From contig SAJS01000015.1 in the NCBI GenBank assembly GCA_004017535.1, forward strand, positions 103,327 to 167,326: a stretch of 64,000 nucleotides of DNA, read 5' to 3'. Below are positions 43,025-54,537 of this stretch, one piece after another (position 1 is the stretch's first letter; every line of letters starts with the position of its first letter). The notes under the pieces are model-generated. The model was not told where the DNA came from, did no database searches, and was given only the letters and a program-made list of their open reading frames with translations. The position numbers were made by a program, and so were the translations under genes. The DNA comes from Mesorhizobium sp. (GTDB lineage: Bacteria; Pseudomonadota; Alphaproteobacteria; Rhizobiales; Rhizobiaceae).

Positions 43025-46000
43025 ATGCCGCCTGAAAACTACTCCTTCCTCGACGTCGCCGTGCTCGACGCGGTGCGCCAGCGCTTTGCCGCCGGCGACG
43101 CCCTGGCCATCTTGTCGGCCGACCTCGAGCAGGTGATCTGGGCGAACGGACCGGGGGCGTCGGTGTTCGGCTATCCGGATATCGAGGCCATCATCGGCGC
43201 ATCGGCGCGGCTGCCGCTGATCGCCAGGCGGCAGATCATGGCGACCAGCGGTTTTCCCGAGATTGGCAGCGACCGCGCCATCACGGTGAGGCTGGCCACG
43301 GGCATGGTGAGCCGCGCCGTGGGCTTCCTGGCCAGCGCCGTGACGATGCCGGACGGCGAGAAGGCAATCATGCTGGCGGTGCCGGCGGCGCAGACCAGCT
43401 CACGCAGCGCCGGCGAGATCGCCGGCCGCGCCATCGGCGGTTTCACCGAGGCCGGGCATTTCATCGCCTTCGTCGACGCGCAGGGCGATGTTGAGGCGGC
43501 TTCGGACGGCTTTGCGGCGCTCGGCATCGAGCCGCGGACCTTGGCTGCGCTGGTCGCGGATGTGGCAAGCAGCGGCGATCGCATCGTCAAGCGCCTTGTG
43601 CCTGGCAGCGGCACTTCCTACCCGGCCGGTTTCGCGCGGCTCACGGACACACGGCATCTGCTGGTGGTGATCGATGAAGACCAGCTCGACGGCGACCAAG
43701 GGGAACAGCCGACCGCCGGCCAGGGCGATCGGCCCGATGGTGAGCAAGTCGCGACGCCAGGAACCGTTGCGGCCACGCTGTCGGGTGAAAGCCTGGCCGC
43801 CGAGCCCGAACCCCGGCCGGTCCAGGACAACAGCCCCGCACCGGTCGCGACAGCCGGCGAACAAGCCAAGCTGGTCCCGAAGCCTGCTGAAGGCGATGCA
43901 CCGACTGAGGCTGGAAGCCGGACCAATCATCACGTGAATGCCGCCGAGCCCAGCCAACAGGACGCGGACGCCGGTGCCGGTCAGCACGACCATTGGTATT
44001 TCAACGCCGGCGACGATGACGCCGGGCAGGCTCAACCGGCGGCGCCGGCCAAGGATGAGCCGAAGGAGGCCGTCGCGGCCGAAGGCCTGCGGCCAGGTAT
44101 TGGCGAGACCGCTGTGCGCGAAACCGTCATGCCGTCGCGGCCAGCCCTGCCCCGCGGCATCGACCGTTCGGCGCCACCCTTGCGCTTCGTCTGGCGCACC
44201 GACGCCGAAGGCAAATTCAGCGCGTTGTCGCCCGAATTCGCAGACATCGTCGGCCAGCCCGCCGCCGATGTGATCGGCCGCCGCTTCAAGGACGTCGCCA
44301 CCATTTTCGGCCTCGATACCTCGGGCGAGATCGCCGGTCTGCTCGAGCGGCGCGACACCTGGTCAGGCCGATCGGTGCTGTGGCCGGTGGCCGGAACCGA
44401 TCTGAAGATACCGGTCGATCTGGCGGCGCTGCCCGTATACGGCCGCAGCCGCGCCTTCGAGGGTTTTCGCGGCTTCGGCGTCGCGCGCGCGGCCGACGCC
44501 GTGGTCGATCCCGAAGCGCTAGGCATGGCGCTGGTGCCTAATGCCGCGCCTGCCGGGAGCGGGCGGTCGGTCGAGCAGCCAGCCGCGGAGCAGGCGCAGC
44601 CGGAACAGCCAAAGTCCGAAGATCCGTTCCAAGGCGAAGTGCCGGCGCTGAGTATCGTGCCGAAGCCGGAGCGGCGCTTCGCCGACAAGGTGATAAGGCT
44701 GGCCGAGCACCGCCAGCCGGCCAACGACAAGCAGCCGGGGACCGACACGCCCGCAAGTCAGAAGACCCTGTCGATCCTCGAGCGCAGCGCGTTCCGCGAG
44801 ATCGGCGAGCGGCTGCGCAAGGACAATTCCCTGCCTGCCGAGCCGGGCGCCGCCGAAGCCGGCAAGCAGGCCGATGCTGTTGTTGCCGGCAAGGACGAGG
44901 CAACAGCGAAAGAGCCCGCCGTCGGAACGAAAGCCGAGGCAAACCAGCCAACGACGCTTGAAGCGCCGGCGCACGAGAACCCCGCGCTGGAGGCGACGCC
45001 GGCACCCGCGCCGGAAGCCTCGGAAACGGCGGACGCGAAGGCCGACGCGGAGACCGCGGAAGCACAGACTGAGGCGGAAGACCAGGAAGACCTGGCGAGG
45101 CTTGACGGGATCGATGACGCCGCCGCGACGGCCGACGCCGGCAAGACCGTGACGCCGGCCGCTTCCGGCTCGCTGCTCAGCTACGCCGATGGTGAGAAAT
45201 CCGGGGAAGAAGCCGGCGTCGAACCTGCTTCCGAGGACAGCCAGGCAGTGGTCGCCCGGCAGGCGGCCGAGCGTGCCTATGCCGAGCCGCGGCAGCCGGA
45301 CGATCGGCCAGCGACCGAGCCGGTCGCCGAAAAGCCGGCTCGCGATTCGACGGCGGACGATGACAGCATGACCGCCGACGATTTCCGCGATGCGCAAGAC
45401 AGCGAGGATTGGGCTGGCTCCGACGCCGGCGCGACGACGGCCGCGGAAGAACCGGAAACGGCAACGCCGGCGCGGCCACGCCTGGACGTGCCGCCACTCA
45501 AGCTCGCAGGCTTTGTGCCCTCCGCTTTTTCGACCGGAGAGGAAACCAAGGCGCCCGATACGTCCATCCTCGCCAGGCTGCCGGTGCCGCTGCTCATCCA
45601 TTCGGGGGACGAGCTCCATTACGCCAATGACGCCTTCCTCGAGCTCACCGGCTACGATGCGCTGGACGACCTCGCGGATGCGGGCGGCCTGGGCGCGTTG
45701 TTTGCCGATCCCTATGCCGAGAATGCCGCCGCGGACGAAAGCGACCACTCGCTGAAGCTCAAGAGCCGCCAGGGCCAGGAATTTCCGATCGAAGCCCTGC
45801 TTCGCTCGGTGCCGTGGCGGGGCGGCAAGGCGCTGATGCTGGTGGTGCGGCGCTCCGGCGAGGACGATGCTGCGCATTTCACCGCCGCCAATGACGAACC
45901 GGCGCTGCAGCCCGACGTTCCGGAATTGAAGTCGCGTATCGCCGAGATGCGCACCATCATCGACACCGCCACGGATGGCGTCGTGCTGATCGGCCGCGAC

Positions 46001-47044
46001 GGCAACATCCGCTCGATCAGCCGGCCGGCGGAAGCCCTTTTCGGTTTCGACAGCGACGAGGTCGCCGGCAAGCCCTTTGCCTCGCTGTTCGCCATCGAAA
46101 GCCAGCGGGCGGCGCGCGACTATCTCGCGGGCCTTTCGGAGCCAGGCGTGGCGAGCGTCTTGAATGACGGCCGCGAGGTCATCGGCCGCGAGGCGCAGGG
46201 ACGTTTCATCCCGCTGTTCATGACCATCGGCAGGCTGCCGAACGACAGCGGCTTCTGCGCCGTGGTGCGCGACATCACCCAATGGAAGCGGGCCGAAGAA
46301 GACCTGACGCAGGCACGCGCGGTTGCCGAGCGCGCCTCTTCGCAGAAGACAGATTTCCTGGCCCGAATCAGCCATGAGATCCGCACGCCGCTCAACGCCA
46401 TCATCGGCTTTTCCGAGCTGATGGTGGACGAGAAATTCGGTCCGATTGCCAACGACCGCTATCGCGACTATCTGCGCGACATCAACCGGTCAGGCAATCA
46501 CGTGCTCGACCTCGTCAACGACCTGCTCGACATCTCGAAGATCGAGGCCGGGCAGCAGGAGATGGATTACGAGGCGGTGTCGCTCAACGACGCGCTGGCC
46601 GAGACGGTGGCGATGATGCAGCCGCAGGCCAATCGAGAGCGCGTCATCATCCGCTCCAGCTTCGCGTCACGGCTGCCGGAAGTGGTGGCTGATTTGCGAA
46701 GCGTGCGCCAGATCGCCCTCAACATCCTGTCAAACGCCATCCGCTACACCCAGGCCGGCGGCCAGGTGATCGTCTCGACCGCTTACGAAGCTTCGGGCGA
46801 TGTCGTCATGCGCGTGCGCGATACCGGCATCGGCATGACCCCGGCCGAGATCGAACAGGCGCTGAAGCCGTTCAAGCAGATCAATGCGCTGAAGCGCGGG
46901 CGCGGCGACGGCACAGGGCTGGGTCTGCCCCTCACCAAGGCCATGGTGGAGGCGAACCGCGCCCGGTTCGCCATCACCTCAACGCCAGGCGAAGGAACCC
47001 TGGTCGAGGTCGCCTTCCCCTCGACCCGCGTGCTCGCCGAATAA
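43025..47044 (+). CDS. Large multi-PAS sensor histidine kinase, PdhS/PleC-DivJ-like
   Basis: 1339-residue, apparently cytosolic kinase with no clear membrane helix. PAS-like segments occur near 20-70 (DALAILSADLEQVIWANGPG), 140-190, 390-440 (PLRFVWRTDAEGKFSALSPE), 850-900 (LLIHSGDELHYANDAFLELT) and 975-1040 (IIDTATDGVVLIGRDGNIRS). A long Ala/Pro/Glu-rich, probably disordered linker spans about 500-840. The kinase core has phospho-acceptor His1117 in ISHEIRTPLNAIIGF and a HATPase with NILSNAIRYTQAGG and GRGDGTGLGLPLTKAM. The HisKA sequence resembles PdhS/PleC/DivJ kinases that act on DivK in cell-cycle control. No response regulator gene is adjacent. Confidence 0.88.
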   Translation: MPPENYSFLDVAVLDAVRQRFAAGDALAILSADLEQVIWANGPGASVFGYPDIEAIIGASARLPLIARRQIMATSGFPEIGSDRAITVRLATGMVSRAVGFLASAVTMPDGEKAIMLAVPAAQTSSRSAGEIAGRAIGGFTEAGHFIAFVDAQGDVEAASDGFAALGIEPRTLAALVADVASSGDRIVKRLVPGSGTSYPAGFARLTDTRHLLVVIDEDQLDGDQGEQPTAGQGDRPDGEQVATPGTVAATLSGESLAAEPEPRPVQDNSPAPVATAGEQAKLVPKPAEGDAPTEAGSRTNHHVNAAEPSQQDADAGAGQHDHWYFNAGDDDAGQAQPAAPAKDEPKEAVAAEGLRPGIGETAVRETVMPSRPALPRGIDRSAPPLRFVWRTDAEGKFSALSPEFADIVGQPAADVIGRRFKDVATIFGLDTSGEIAGLLERRDTWSGRSVLWPVAGTDLKIPVDLAALPVYGRSRAFEGFRGFGVARAADAVVDPEALGMALVPNAAPAGSGRSVEQPAAEQAQPEQPKSEDPFQGEVPALSIVPKPERRFADKVIRLAEHRQPANDKQPGTDTPASQKTLSILERSAFREIGERLRKDNSLPAEPGAAEAGKQADAVVAGKDEATAKEPAVGTKAEANQPTTLEAPAHENPALEATPAPAPEASETADAKADAETAEAQTEAEDQEDLARLDGIDDAAATADAGKTVTPAASGSLLSYADGEKSGEEAGVEPASEDSQAVVARQAAERAYAEPRQPDDRPATEPVAEKPARDSTADDDSMTADDFRDAQDSEDWAGSDAGATTAAEEPETATPARPRLDVPPLKLAGFVPSAFSTGEETKAPDTSILARLPVPLLIHSGDELHYANDAFLELTGYDALDDLADAGGLGALFADPYAENAAADESDHSLKLKSRQGQEFPIEALLRSVPWRGGKALMLVVRRSGEDDAAHFTAANDEPALQPDVPELKSRIAEMRTIIDTATDGVVLIGRDGNIRSISRPAEALFGFDSDEVAGKPFASLFAIESQRAARDYLAGLSEPGVASVLNDGREVIGREAQGRFIPLFMTIGRLPNDSGFCAVVRDITQWKRAEEDLTQARAVAERASSQKTDFLARISHEIRTPLNAIIGFSELMVDEKFGPIANDRYRDYLRDINRSGNHVLDLVNDLLDISKIEAGQQEMDYEAVSLNDALAETVAMMQPQANRERVIIRSSFASRLPEVVADLRSVRQIALNILSNAIRYTQAGGQVIVSTAYEASGDVVMRVRDTGIGMTPAEIEQALKPFKQINALKRGRGDGTGLGLPLTKAMVEANRARFAITSTPGEGTLVEVAFPSTRVLAE

Positions 47045-47062
47045 GGCCGTGCTGGATCAGCC

Positions 47063-47091
47063 AAAGAAAAAGGCGTCCGGGAGGACGCCTT
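47063..47091 (-). terminator. Terminator between histidine kinase and acetoacetyl-CoA synthetase genes
   Basis: A perfect 9-bp stem AAGGCGTCC/GGACGCCTT with a four-base loop; on the minus strand it runs into TTTTTCTTT, so it ends the acetoacetyl-CoA synthetase transcript. It lies 27 bases after the kinase stop and may also serve that convergent gene, although the plus-strand T-run is missing. The 200 bases between it and the synthetase stop contain a further inverted pair, CTTGAG...CTCAAG. Confidence 0.7.
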
Positions 47092-47291
47092 GAGAAATGG
47101 GATGCTGTCACAACGGGGGCTTGAGCTGAACCTCAGGGGACGAGGAACGGGATTTCTCCCTCAAGTTACACGCGACTATCGGGGTCGTCCCTTAACAAGT
47201 CCTTACCGGACCGCGGAAAAATTTACGAATGTGTACCACCCGTGAAATCTAGGTAAATTCGCCGTACCGATTTCGTTAACCATGCCTTCTG

Positions 47292-49250
<1,959 letters not shown>

Positions 49251-49515
49251 GATCGCTCCTCCAAAGTGCGTCGCGTTCGAGCCAGTTAAGCTCAACATCG
49301 CCTATGCCATCGTCCCAAAAACGGCGCGCAACCGTGGACCGGGGTCGTGTGGTTCGCTTATGCATATCGCAGCGCAGCAGAGCAAGATTTTGTTCGGGCG
49401 ACCCATGCCTGTCGCTACGCAAATGCCATCGCAAGGCCATAAAGACTTGAAAAGCGTCGGCGCTCGGTTACACCCGTCGGGCGATTTTGTCGGCACTAGA
49501 AGCATACGGGGCGAA

Positions 49516-51396
49516 ATGCCATCATCTTTGATCCGGCGCGGGGTGTGGGCGATCGGCGTTGCCGTGCTCGTCATTGCGCTCGCGGTCGCGGCGCTGCCGC
49601 TGATTGCCTCGACCCGCATCGTGCGCGACCGCATCGCCTGGGAATTGAGCGCCTGGAGCGGCTTCAGGGTCACGATCGACGGCTCGCCGCGCATTGAGGT
49701 GTGGCCGAAGTTCCGGGCCGTTCTCAGCGACGTGACCCTGTCGCAATGGACAGAGACCAACGCGCCGCCGGTGGTCGAGGCCGATCGCGTGGAAGTCGAT
49801 CTTTCGGCCATGGCAGCCCTGCAGGGCGACGTCGCCTTCTCGACCGCAAGGCTGGTGCGCCCGACGATCAGGGTGCAGCGCATGGCGAGCGGCTTCTATC
49901 TGCCGCCGCTTCCGACCGGGGGGCGCATCACGCGCTCCATCGATACCGCGCGCGGTGTGGTCACCGCCAACCCGCAGAAGCCAGACCTCGGCAGATTGCC
50001 TTCCGATCCGTTCGGCACCGTCGAGTTCCGCGATGGCCGCGTCGTGACCACGGCCGACGGCAAGGACGCCGAGATCCTGAGCAGCCTGAACGGCCAGGTG
50101 AACTGGGAAGCGATGAACAGCGATGCATCGCTGACCGCGACCGGGATCTGGCGCGGCGAGACCGTGCAGCTCGATTTGTCCTCCGCGAAACCGCTGGTGC
50201 TGTTTGCCGGGGGCGCCGCGCCCGTTACCCTCTCCTTCAAGGCGGCGCCAGCGACATTCTCCTTCGACGGAACGGCCTCGATGTCGGACAATGCCTATCT
50301 GGATGGCCAGGCGAAGTTCGTCGCGCCGTCGCTGCGGCGCGTGCTGGAGTGGTCGCAGGCCGGCCTCGCGCCGGGCGCCGCGATCGGGGCGGTCTCGGTC
50401 GCCAGCAAGGTGAACGCCTCGGCGGGGCGCGCGAAATTCGAGAACACAACCGTCACGCTGAACAACAATCCGGGCATGGGAGCGCTGGATTTCTCCTTCG
50501 CCGAAGGGCGCCCAGTGATCGCCGGCACGCTCGCCTTCGATACGCTGGATCTGAGATCTTTCCTGTCGGCCTTCACGCCCGTAGCGCCCACCGGCGAGGC
50601 CGGCCCAGGCGACATCGACACCAGCTTCGCCGACCGCATCAACCTCGACCTCAGGCTGTCGGCGGCGCATGCCATGGCGGGACCGGTGCAACTCGCCGAC
50701 GTCGCGGCGACCGCCCAGGTCAAGAACGGCCTTGCCGTCTTCGACATATCCGACGCGTCGGCCTTCAACGGCAACATCCAGAGCAGCCTGCGCTTCGACC
50801 GCAAGCCAGAAGGCATGCAGGTGGAGCTGCGGCTCCTGGCGTCGGATGTGGATACGGGCGCCTTTGCCACGGCGGCGGGAATGACGCGGCTGGTGCCGGC
50901 CGGCACCGGCACTGTGTCAGTCATCCTCAAGGGACCGGGCAAGGCGTGGAATTCGATCTTCGAGAATGCCGACGGATCGTTCTCGGCGACCTTCGGGCCG
51001 GGCACGCTCAACGGGCTCGACCTGCCGGCCTTCCTCAAGCGCAACCAGCAAGGCGGCTTCTTCGCGCTTGACGACGTCGCCAATGGCTCGCTGCCGATCG
51101 ACGGCGCCGAGATCAAGGCAAGCATCTCGAAGGGCGTGGCGCGCCTCGACAAGGCCGAGATCAATGCGCAGAAATACAAGATCTGGCTGTCGGGCATCGC
51201 CTCCTACGCCGGACGCGGGCTGGCGCTCTCGGGCGGCGTGGTGCCCAGCGGACAGCCGGCACAGCAGCCCCAGCAGGCCAACGGCCAAGCGGCCAGTCCG
51301 CCTCCCGCCGTGCCGAACCAGTCGCTGTTCTTCGTCGGCGGCAACTGGAGCGCGCCGTTCATCTCGCCGATCGCTGCCGGCGTTTCAGGCCAGTAA
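49516..51396 (+). CDS. AsmA family protein
   Basis: 626-residue envelope protein of the AsmA/TamB-related repeating beta-groove group. An N-terminal helix (WAIGVAVLVIALAVAALPLI) anchors it in the inner membrane. The periplasmic body begins FRVTIDGSPRIEVWPKFRAV and closes with the AsmA C-terminal domain (NGLDLPAFLKRNQQGGF, LPIDGAEIKASISKGVARLD). A Pro/Gln-rich tail follows (QPAQQPQQANGQAASPPP). Relatives are implicated in phospholipid transport and outer-membrane assembly. The ATG at 49516 is preceded by GGGGCGAA. It is divergent from the acetoacetyl-CoA synthetase gene. Confidence 0.87.
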   Translation: MPSSLIRRGVWAIGVAVLVIALAVAALPLIASTRIVRDRIAWELSAWSGFRVTIDGSPRIEVWPKFRAVLSDVTLSQWTETNAPPVVEADRVEVDLSAMAALQGDVAFSTARLVRPTIRVQRMASGFYLPPLPTGGRITRSIDTARGVVTANPQKPDLGRLPSDPFGTVEFRDGRVVTTADGKDAEILSSLNGQVNWEAMNSDASLTATGIWRGETVQLDLSSAKPLVLFAGGAAPVTLSFKAAPATFSFDGTASMSDNAYLDGQAKFVAPSLRRVLEWSQAGLAPGAAIGAVSVASKVNASAGRAKFENTTVTLNNNPGMGALDFSFAEGRPVIAGTLAFDTLDLRSFLSAFTPVAPTGEAGPGDIDTSFADRINLDLRLSAAHAMAGPVQLADVAATAQVKNGLAVFDISDASAFNGNIQSSLRFDRKPEGMQVELRLLASDVDTGAFATAAGMTRLVPAGTGTVSVILKGPGKAWNSIFENADGSFSATFGPGTLNGLDLPAFLKRNQQGGFFALDDVANGSLPIDGAEIKASISKGVARLDKAEINAQKYKIWLSGIASYAGRGLALSGGVVPSGQPAQQPQQANGQAASPPPAVPNQSLFFVGGNWSAPFISPIAAGVSGQ

Positions 51397-51424
51397 GGCG
51401 GGGCGCAAAGCGTCCCCGCCACTT

Positions 51425-51530
51425 AAAAGCGCGTCGCGCTGAAACGAATTCAGGCGACGCGCTTTGCGTCTTTGTTTTGATGCACGTCGTTGTCCCAGAA
51501 CCGCTGCAGACTTCTTGGCGACATGCATTA
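51425..51530. repeat. Family D palindromic repeat at the potI stop codon
   Basis: Hairpin AAAGCGCGTCGC...GGCGACGCGCTTT followed by CGTCTTTGTTTTGATGCACG and a second arm ending TTGGCGACATGCATTA. The terminal TTA is the complement of the potI stop codon, so the repeat supplies or abuts the gene end. Separates convergent asmA-like and potI genes and may act as terminator for both. Confidence 0.88.
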
Positions 51531-52346
51531 ACCGCGCTGCGCGGCCTGCTCGTCGAGCTGGCGCTGGATCTCGCGACGCTTGTTGGCGATCGAGGCGATG
51601 ATGACGCCGACAGCCACGACCGCGATCAGGATTGTGCAGGCGGCATTGATTTCCGGCGTCACGCCGAGACGCACCTGGCTGTAGATTTTCATCGGCAGCG
51701 TGGTGGCGCCCGGACCCGAGGAGAAGCTCGCGATGACCAGATCGTCGAGCGAGAGCGTGAAAGCCAACATCCAGCCGGAGATGATCGCTGGCAGGATGAC
51801 CGGCAAGGTGATCTGGAAGAAGGTCTTCACCGGCGGCGCGCCGAGATCCATCGCCGCCTCCTCGAGCGAGCGGTCGAACGAGACCAGCCGCGACTGCACG
51901 ACGACGGCGACGAAGCACATGGTGAAGGTGATGTGCGCGAGCGTGACCGTGAAGAAGCCGCGGTCGAGCCCGACGGCGACGAAAAGCAAGAGCAGCGAGA
52001 GGCCCGTGATGACCTCCGGCATGACCAGCGGCGCGAAGACCATGCCCGAGAAAAGCACCCGGCCCCGGAAGCGCGTGTAGCGTGTCAGCGTGATGGCGGC
52101 GAGCGTGCCGAGCACGGTCGCAACCGTCGCTGAGATGACGCCGACGCGCGCCGTCACCCAGGTGGCGTCCATCAGGCCCTGATTGTGGAACAGTGACACG
52201 TACCACTTGGTCGAGAAGCCGCCCCAGACGGTAACGAGCTTGGACTCGTTGAAGGAAAAGACGATCAAAAGCACGATCGGCAGATAGAGGAAGGCAAAGC
52301 CCAGCACGATCGAGGTGATGTTGAAGCGGCTCCAGGTCGAGTTCAT
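51528..52346 (-). CDS. potI: Polyamine ABC transporter permease PotI
   Basis: 272-residue inner-membrane permease of the spermidine/putrescine importer class. Six hydrophobic segments are apparent, beginning FNITSIVLGFAFLYLPIVLL. The EAA loop that contacts the ATPase reads EEAAMDLGAPPVKTFFQITL near residue 160. The C-terminus is basic (NKRREIQRQLDEQAAQRG). Its ATG overlaps the potH stop by four bases. It ends the potF-potG-potH-potI run. Confidence 0.93.
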   Translation of the reverse strand: MNSTWSRFNITSIVLGFAFLYLPIVLLIVFSFNESKLVTVWGGFSTKWYVSLFHNQGLMDATWVTARVGVISATVATVLGTLAAITLTRYTRFRGRVLFSGMVFAPLVMPEVITGLSLLLLFVAVGLDRGFFTVTLAHITFTMCFVAVVVQSRLVSFDRSLEEAAMDLGAPPVKTFFQITLPVILPAIISGWMLAFTLSLDDLVIASFSSGPGATTLPMKIYSQVRLGVTPEINAACTILIAVVAVGVIIASIANKRREIQRQLDEQAAQRG

Positions 52347-53308
52347 CTGCCCTGCTCCTGTGCCTTTGCCTGCGCCTGCTGGAAGAACATGATCGGGATG
52401 GTCAGAACCAGAAGCAGGATGACAGCCACCGCCGAGGAGACCGGCCAGTCGCGGTTGGAGAAGAATTCGTTCCAGAGCGTCTTGCCGATCATCAGCGTCT
52501 GCGAGCCGCCGAGAAGGTCGGGAATGACGAACTCGCCGACGGCCGGGATGAACACCAGCAGGCAGCCGGCGACGACGCCTGGCAGCGACAGCGGGAAGGT
52601 GATCTTCCAGAAGGCGCCGATCGGCGGACAGCCAAGATCCTCCGCGGCCTCGACCAGCGAATAGTCCATCTTCTCAAGCGACGAATAGAGCGGCAGCACC
52701 ATGAAGGGCAGGTAGGAATAGACGATGCCGATGAAGATCGCCGTGTAAGTGTTCAAGATCACCAGCGGCTGGCTGATGATATGCAGCGACATCAGCAACT
52801 GATTGAGCAGCCCTTCGGGCTTGAGGATGCCGATCCAGGCATAGACGCGGATCAGGAAGGAGGTCCAGAAGGGCAGGATCACCAGCATCAGCAAGGTCGG
52901 ACGGATCGTCGCCGGGGCTCGCGCCATGCCATAGGCGATCGGATAGCCGACGATCAGGGTGAGCATCGTCGAGATCGCCGCGATGATTAGGCTCGTCACA
53001 TAGGCGTTGAAATAGAGCGCATCCTGGGTGAGCCAGGTGTAGTTGTCGAAGTTGAGCTCGCGGAAGCCGGCGAGGAATCCCGAGATGCCGTCGCTGAAGT
53101 CGAGCACCGGCGTATAGGGTGGCATCGAGATCGCCGTCTGCGACAGCGATATCTTGAAGACGATGATGAAGGGAATGAGGAAGAAGAACAGCAGCCAGAG
53201 ATAGGGGATGATGATGACGAGGCGGTTGACGAAGCCCTTCGCCAGCCGCGCCGGCAGCGCGGCCGGGGGAGCGGATAATGGAGCGGCGGTAACTGCGATA
53301 TTGGTCAT
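52343..53308 (-). CDS. potH: Polyamine ABC transporter permease PotH
   Basis: 321-residue permease partner of PotI. It starts MTNIAVTAAPLSAPPAALPA, with a first membrane segment VIIIPYLWLLFFFLIPFIIV. The EAA motif is VEAAEDLGCPPIGAFWKITF near residue 225. It lies 9 bases downstream of potG and overlaps potI. The putrescine-type PotFGHI system is the closest match by layout, though opine or other polyamine-like substrates are possible. Confidence 0.93.
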   Translation of the reverse strand: MTNIAVTAAPLSAPPAALPARLAKGFVNRLVIIIPYLWLLFFFLIPFIIVFKISLSQTAISMPPYTPVLDFSDGISGFLAGFRELNFDNYTWLTQDALYFNAYVTSLIIAAISTMLTLIVGYPIAYGMARAPATIRPTLLMLVILPFWTSFLIRVYAWIGILKPEGLLNQLLMSLHIISQPLVILNTYTAIFIGIVYSYLPFMVLPLYSSLEKMDYSLVEAAEDLGCPPIGAFWKITFPLSLPGVVAGCLLVFIPAVGEFVIPDLLGGSQTLMIGKTLWNEFFSNRDWPVSSAVAVILLLVLTIPIMFFQQAQAKAQEQGR

Positions 53309-53317
53309 GTCCGCCTC

Positions 53318-54466
53318 CTACCGTGTCAGCACGACGCCGGCATCGGGCCGGAAGGAGACCCAGGCGCGGTCATTCCAGGTCAGCGGATCCTCCGTGACAC
53401 GCGAGGCATTCAGCGCGCTCGCCCGCACGATCTGCCCGTCATCGAGCTTGATGTGATAGACGGTCATGTCGCCGAGATAGGCGACGTCATAGACCTCGCC
53501 TTCCAGCGCATTGACGGCATCGGCGGGCTTTTTCGAGGAGACCTTGATCTTTTCCGGCCGGATCGCGAAGACGATGTCGGAGCCGGCAGCGGCTTTGCCG
53601 CCATTGTCGACGACGATCTCAGCCCCGGTCGCGCCGGTGATGCGCGTCGCGTTCGCCGTGTGCTCGGCAACCTTGCCCTCGAACATGTTTACGTTGCCGA
53701 CAAAATGCGCCACGAAACGCGAAGTCGGCGCCTCGTAGATCTCGGCAGGCGTGGCGACCTGCATGACCTCGCCCTTGTCCATGATGGCGATGCGATCGGC
53801 CATGGTCATGGCTTCTTCCTGGTCGTGGGTGACGACGACGAAGGTGAGGCCGAGCTCCTGCTGCAGGTCCATCAGCTCGAACTGCGTCTCCTCGCGCAGC
53901 TTCTTGTCGAGCGCGCCGAGCGGTTCGTCGAGCAGCAGAACCTTGGGCCGCTTGGCGACCGAGCGCGCGAGCGCCACGCGCTGGCGCTGGCCGCCCGAGA
54001 GCTGATGCGGCTTGCGCTTGGCGAACTGCTCGAGCTTGACCAGCTTCAGCATCTCGGCGACGCGCTTTTCGATATCGGATCCCGGCATGCGTTCCTGCTT
54101 GAGGCCGAAGGCGATGTTCTTCTCCACCGTCATATGCGGGAACAGCGCGTAGGACTGGAACATCATGTTGACCGGCCGCTTGTAGGGCGGGATGCCGCGC
54201 AGGTCCTGCCCGTCAAGCAAGATACGGCCCGCCGTCGGTTCCTCGAAGCCGGCGAGCATCCTGAGCAGGGTCGACTTACCGCAACCGGAAGCGCCGAGCA
54301 GCGCGAAGAATTCGCGCTCGAAGATGGTCAGCGACAGATTGTTGACGGCGGTGAAGTCACCGAACTTCTTGGTGACCTTGTCGAATTGGATATATGGCTT
54401 GGCGTTCGGGTCGTTCCATGGCGCGAAATCCCTGCGGATGCTGCCAAGCGATTTCATGATCCCCAC
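53318..54466 (-). CDS. potG: Polyamine ABC transporter ATPase PotG
   Basis: 382-residue ATP-binding subunit. Walker A GASGCGKSTLLRML near residue 58, Q-loop region near MMFQSYALFPHM, signature LSGGQRQRVALARS near 157, Walker B VLLLDEPLGALDKK near 176, and the switch THDQEEAMTMADRI near 212. A C-terminal TOBE-type domain follows (FAIRPEKIKVSSK). The start is MGIMKSLGSIRRD or MKSLG three codons later. A hairpin terminator lies between potF and this gene, so its expression is probably lower than that of potF. Confidence 0.94.
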   Translation of the reverse strand: MGIMKSLGSIRRDFAPWNDPNAKPYIQFDKVTKKFGDFTAVNNLSLTIFEREFFALLGASGCGKSTLLRMLAGFEEPTAGRILLDGQDLRGIPPYKRPVNMMFQSYALFPHMTVEKNIAFGLKQERMPGSDIEKRVAEMLKLVKLEQFAKRKPHQLSGGQRQRVALARSVAKRPKVLLLDEPLGALDKKLREETQFELMDLQQELGLTFVVVTHDQEEAMTMADRIAIMDKGEVMQVATPAEIYEAPTSRFVAHFVGNVNMFEGKVAEHTANATRITGATGAEIVVDNGGKAAAGSDIVFAIRPEKIKVSSKKPADAVNALEGEVYDVAYLGDMTVYHIKLDDGQIVRASALNASRVTEDPLTWNDRAWVSFRPDAGVVLTR

Positions 54467-54487
54467 TCCGTTACTTTTTTAGTCCCC

Positions 54488-54526
54488 AAAAAAGAAAGCG
54501 ACCCCGGCAGTTGGCTGCCGGGGTCG
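54488..54526 (-). terminator. Intraoperon terminator/attenuator between potF and potG
   Basis: A 12-bp stem CGACCCCGGCAG/CTGCCGGGGTCG (54499-54510 with 54515-54526) with a TTGG/CCAA loop, followed on the minus strand by CTTTCTTTTTT. It lies 11 bases after the potF stop. Such hairpins after the binding-protein gene commonly give excess binding protein by partial termination and 3'-end protection. Confidence 0.8.
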
Positions 54527-54537
54527 TGTGGCAATGT

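Noticed and set aside
44519-46375. 618-codon minus-strand frame inside the histidine kinase gene
   Set aside because: Arg/Gly-rich antisense shadow of the kinase with no domain.
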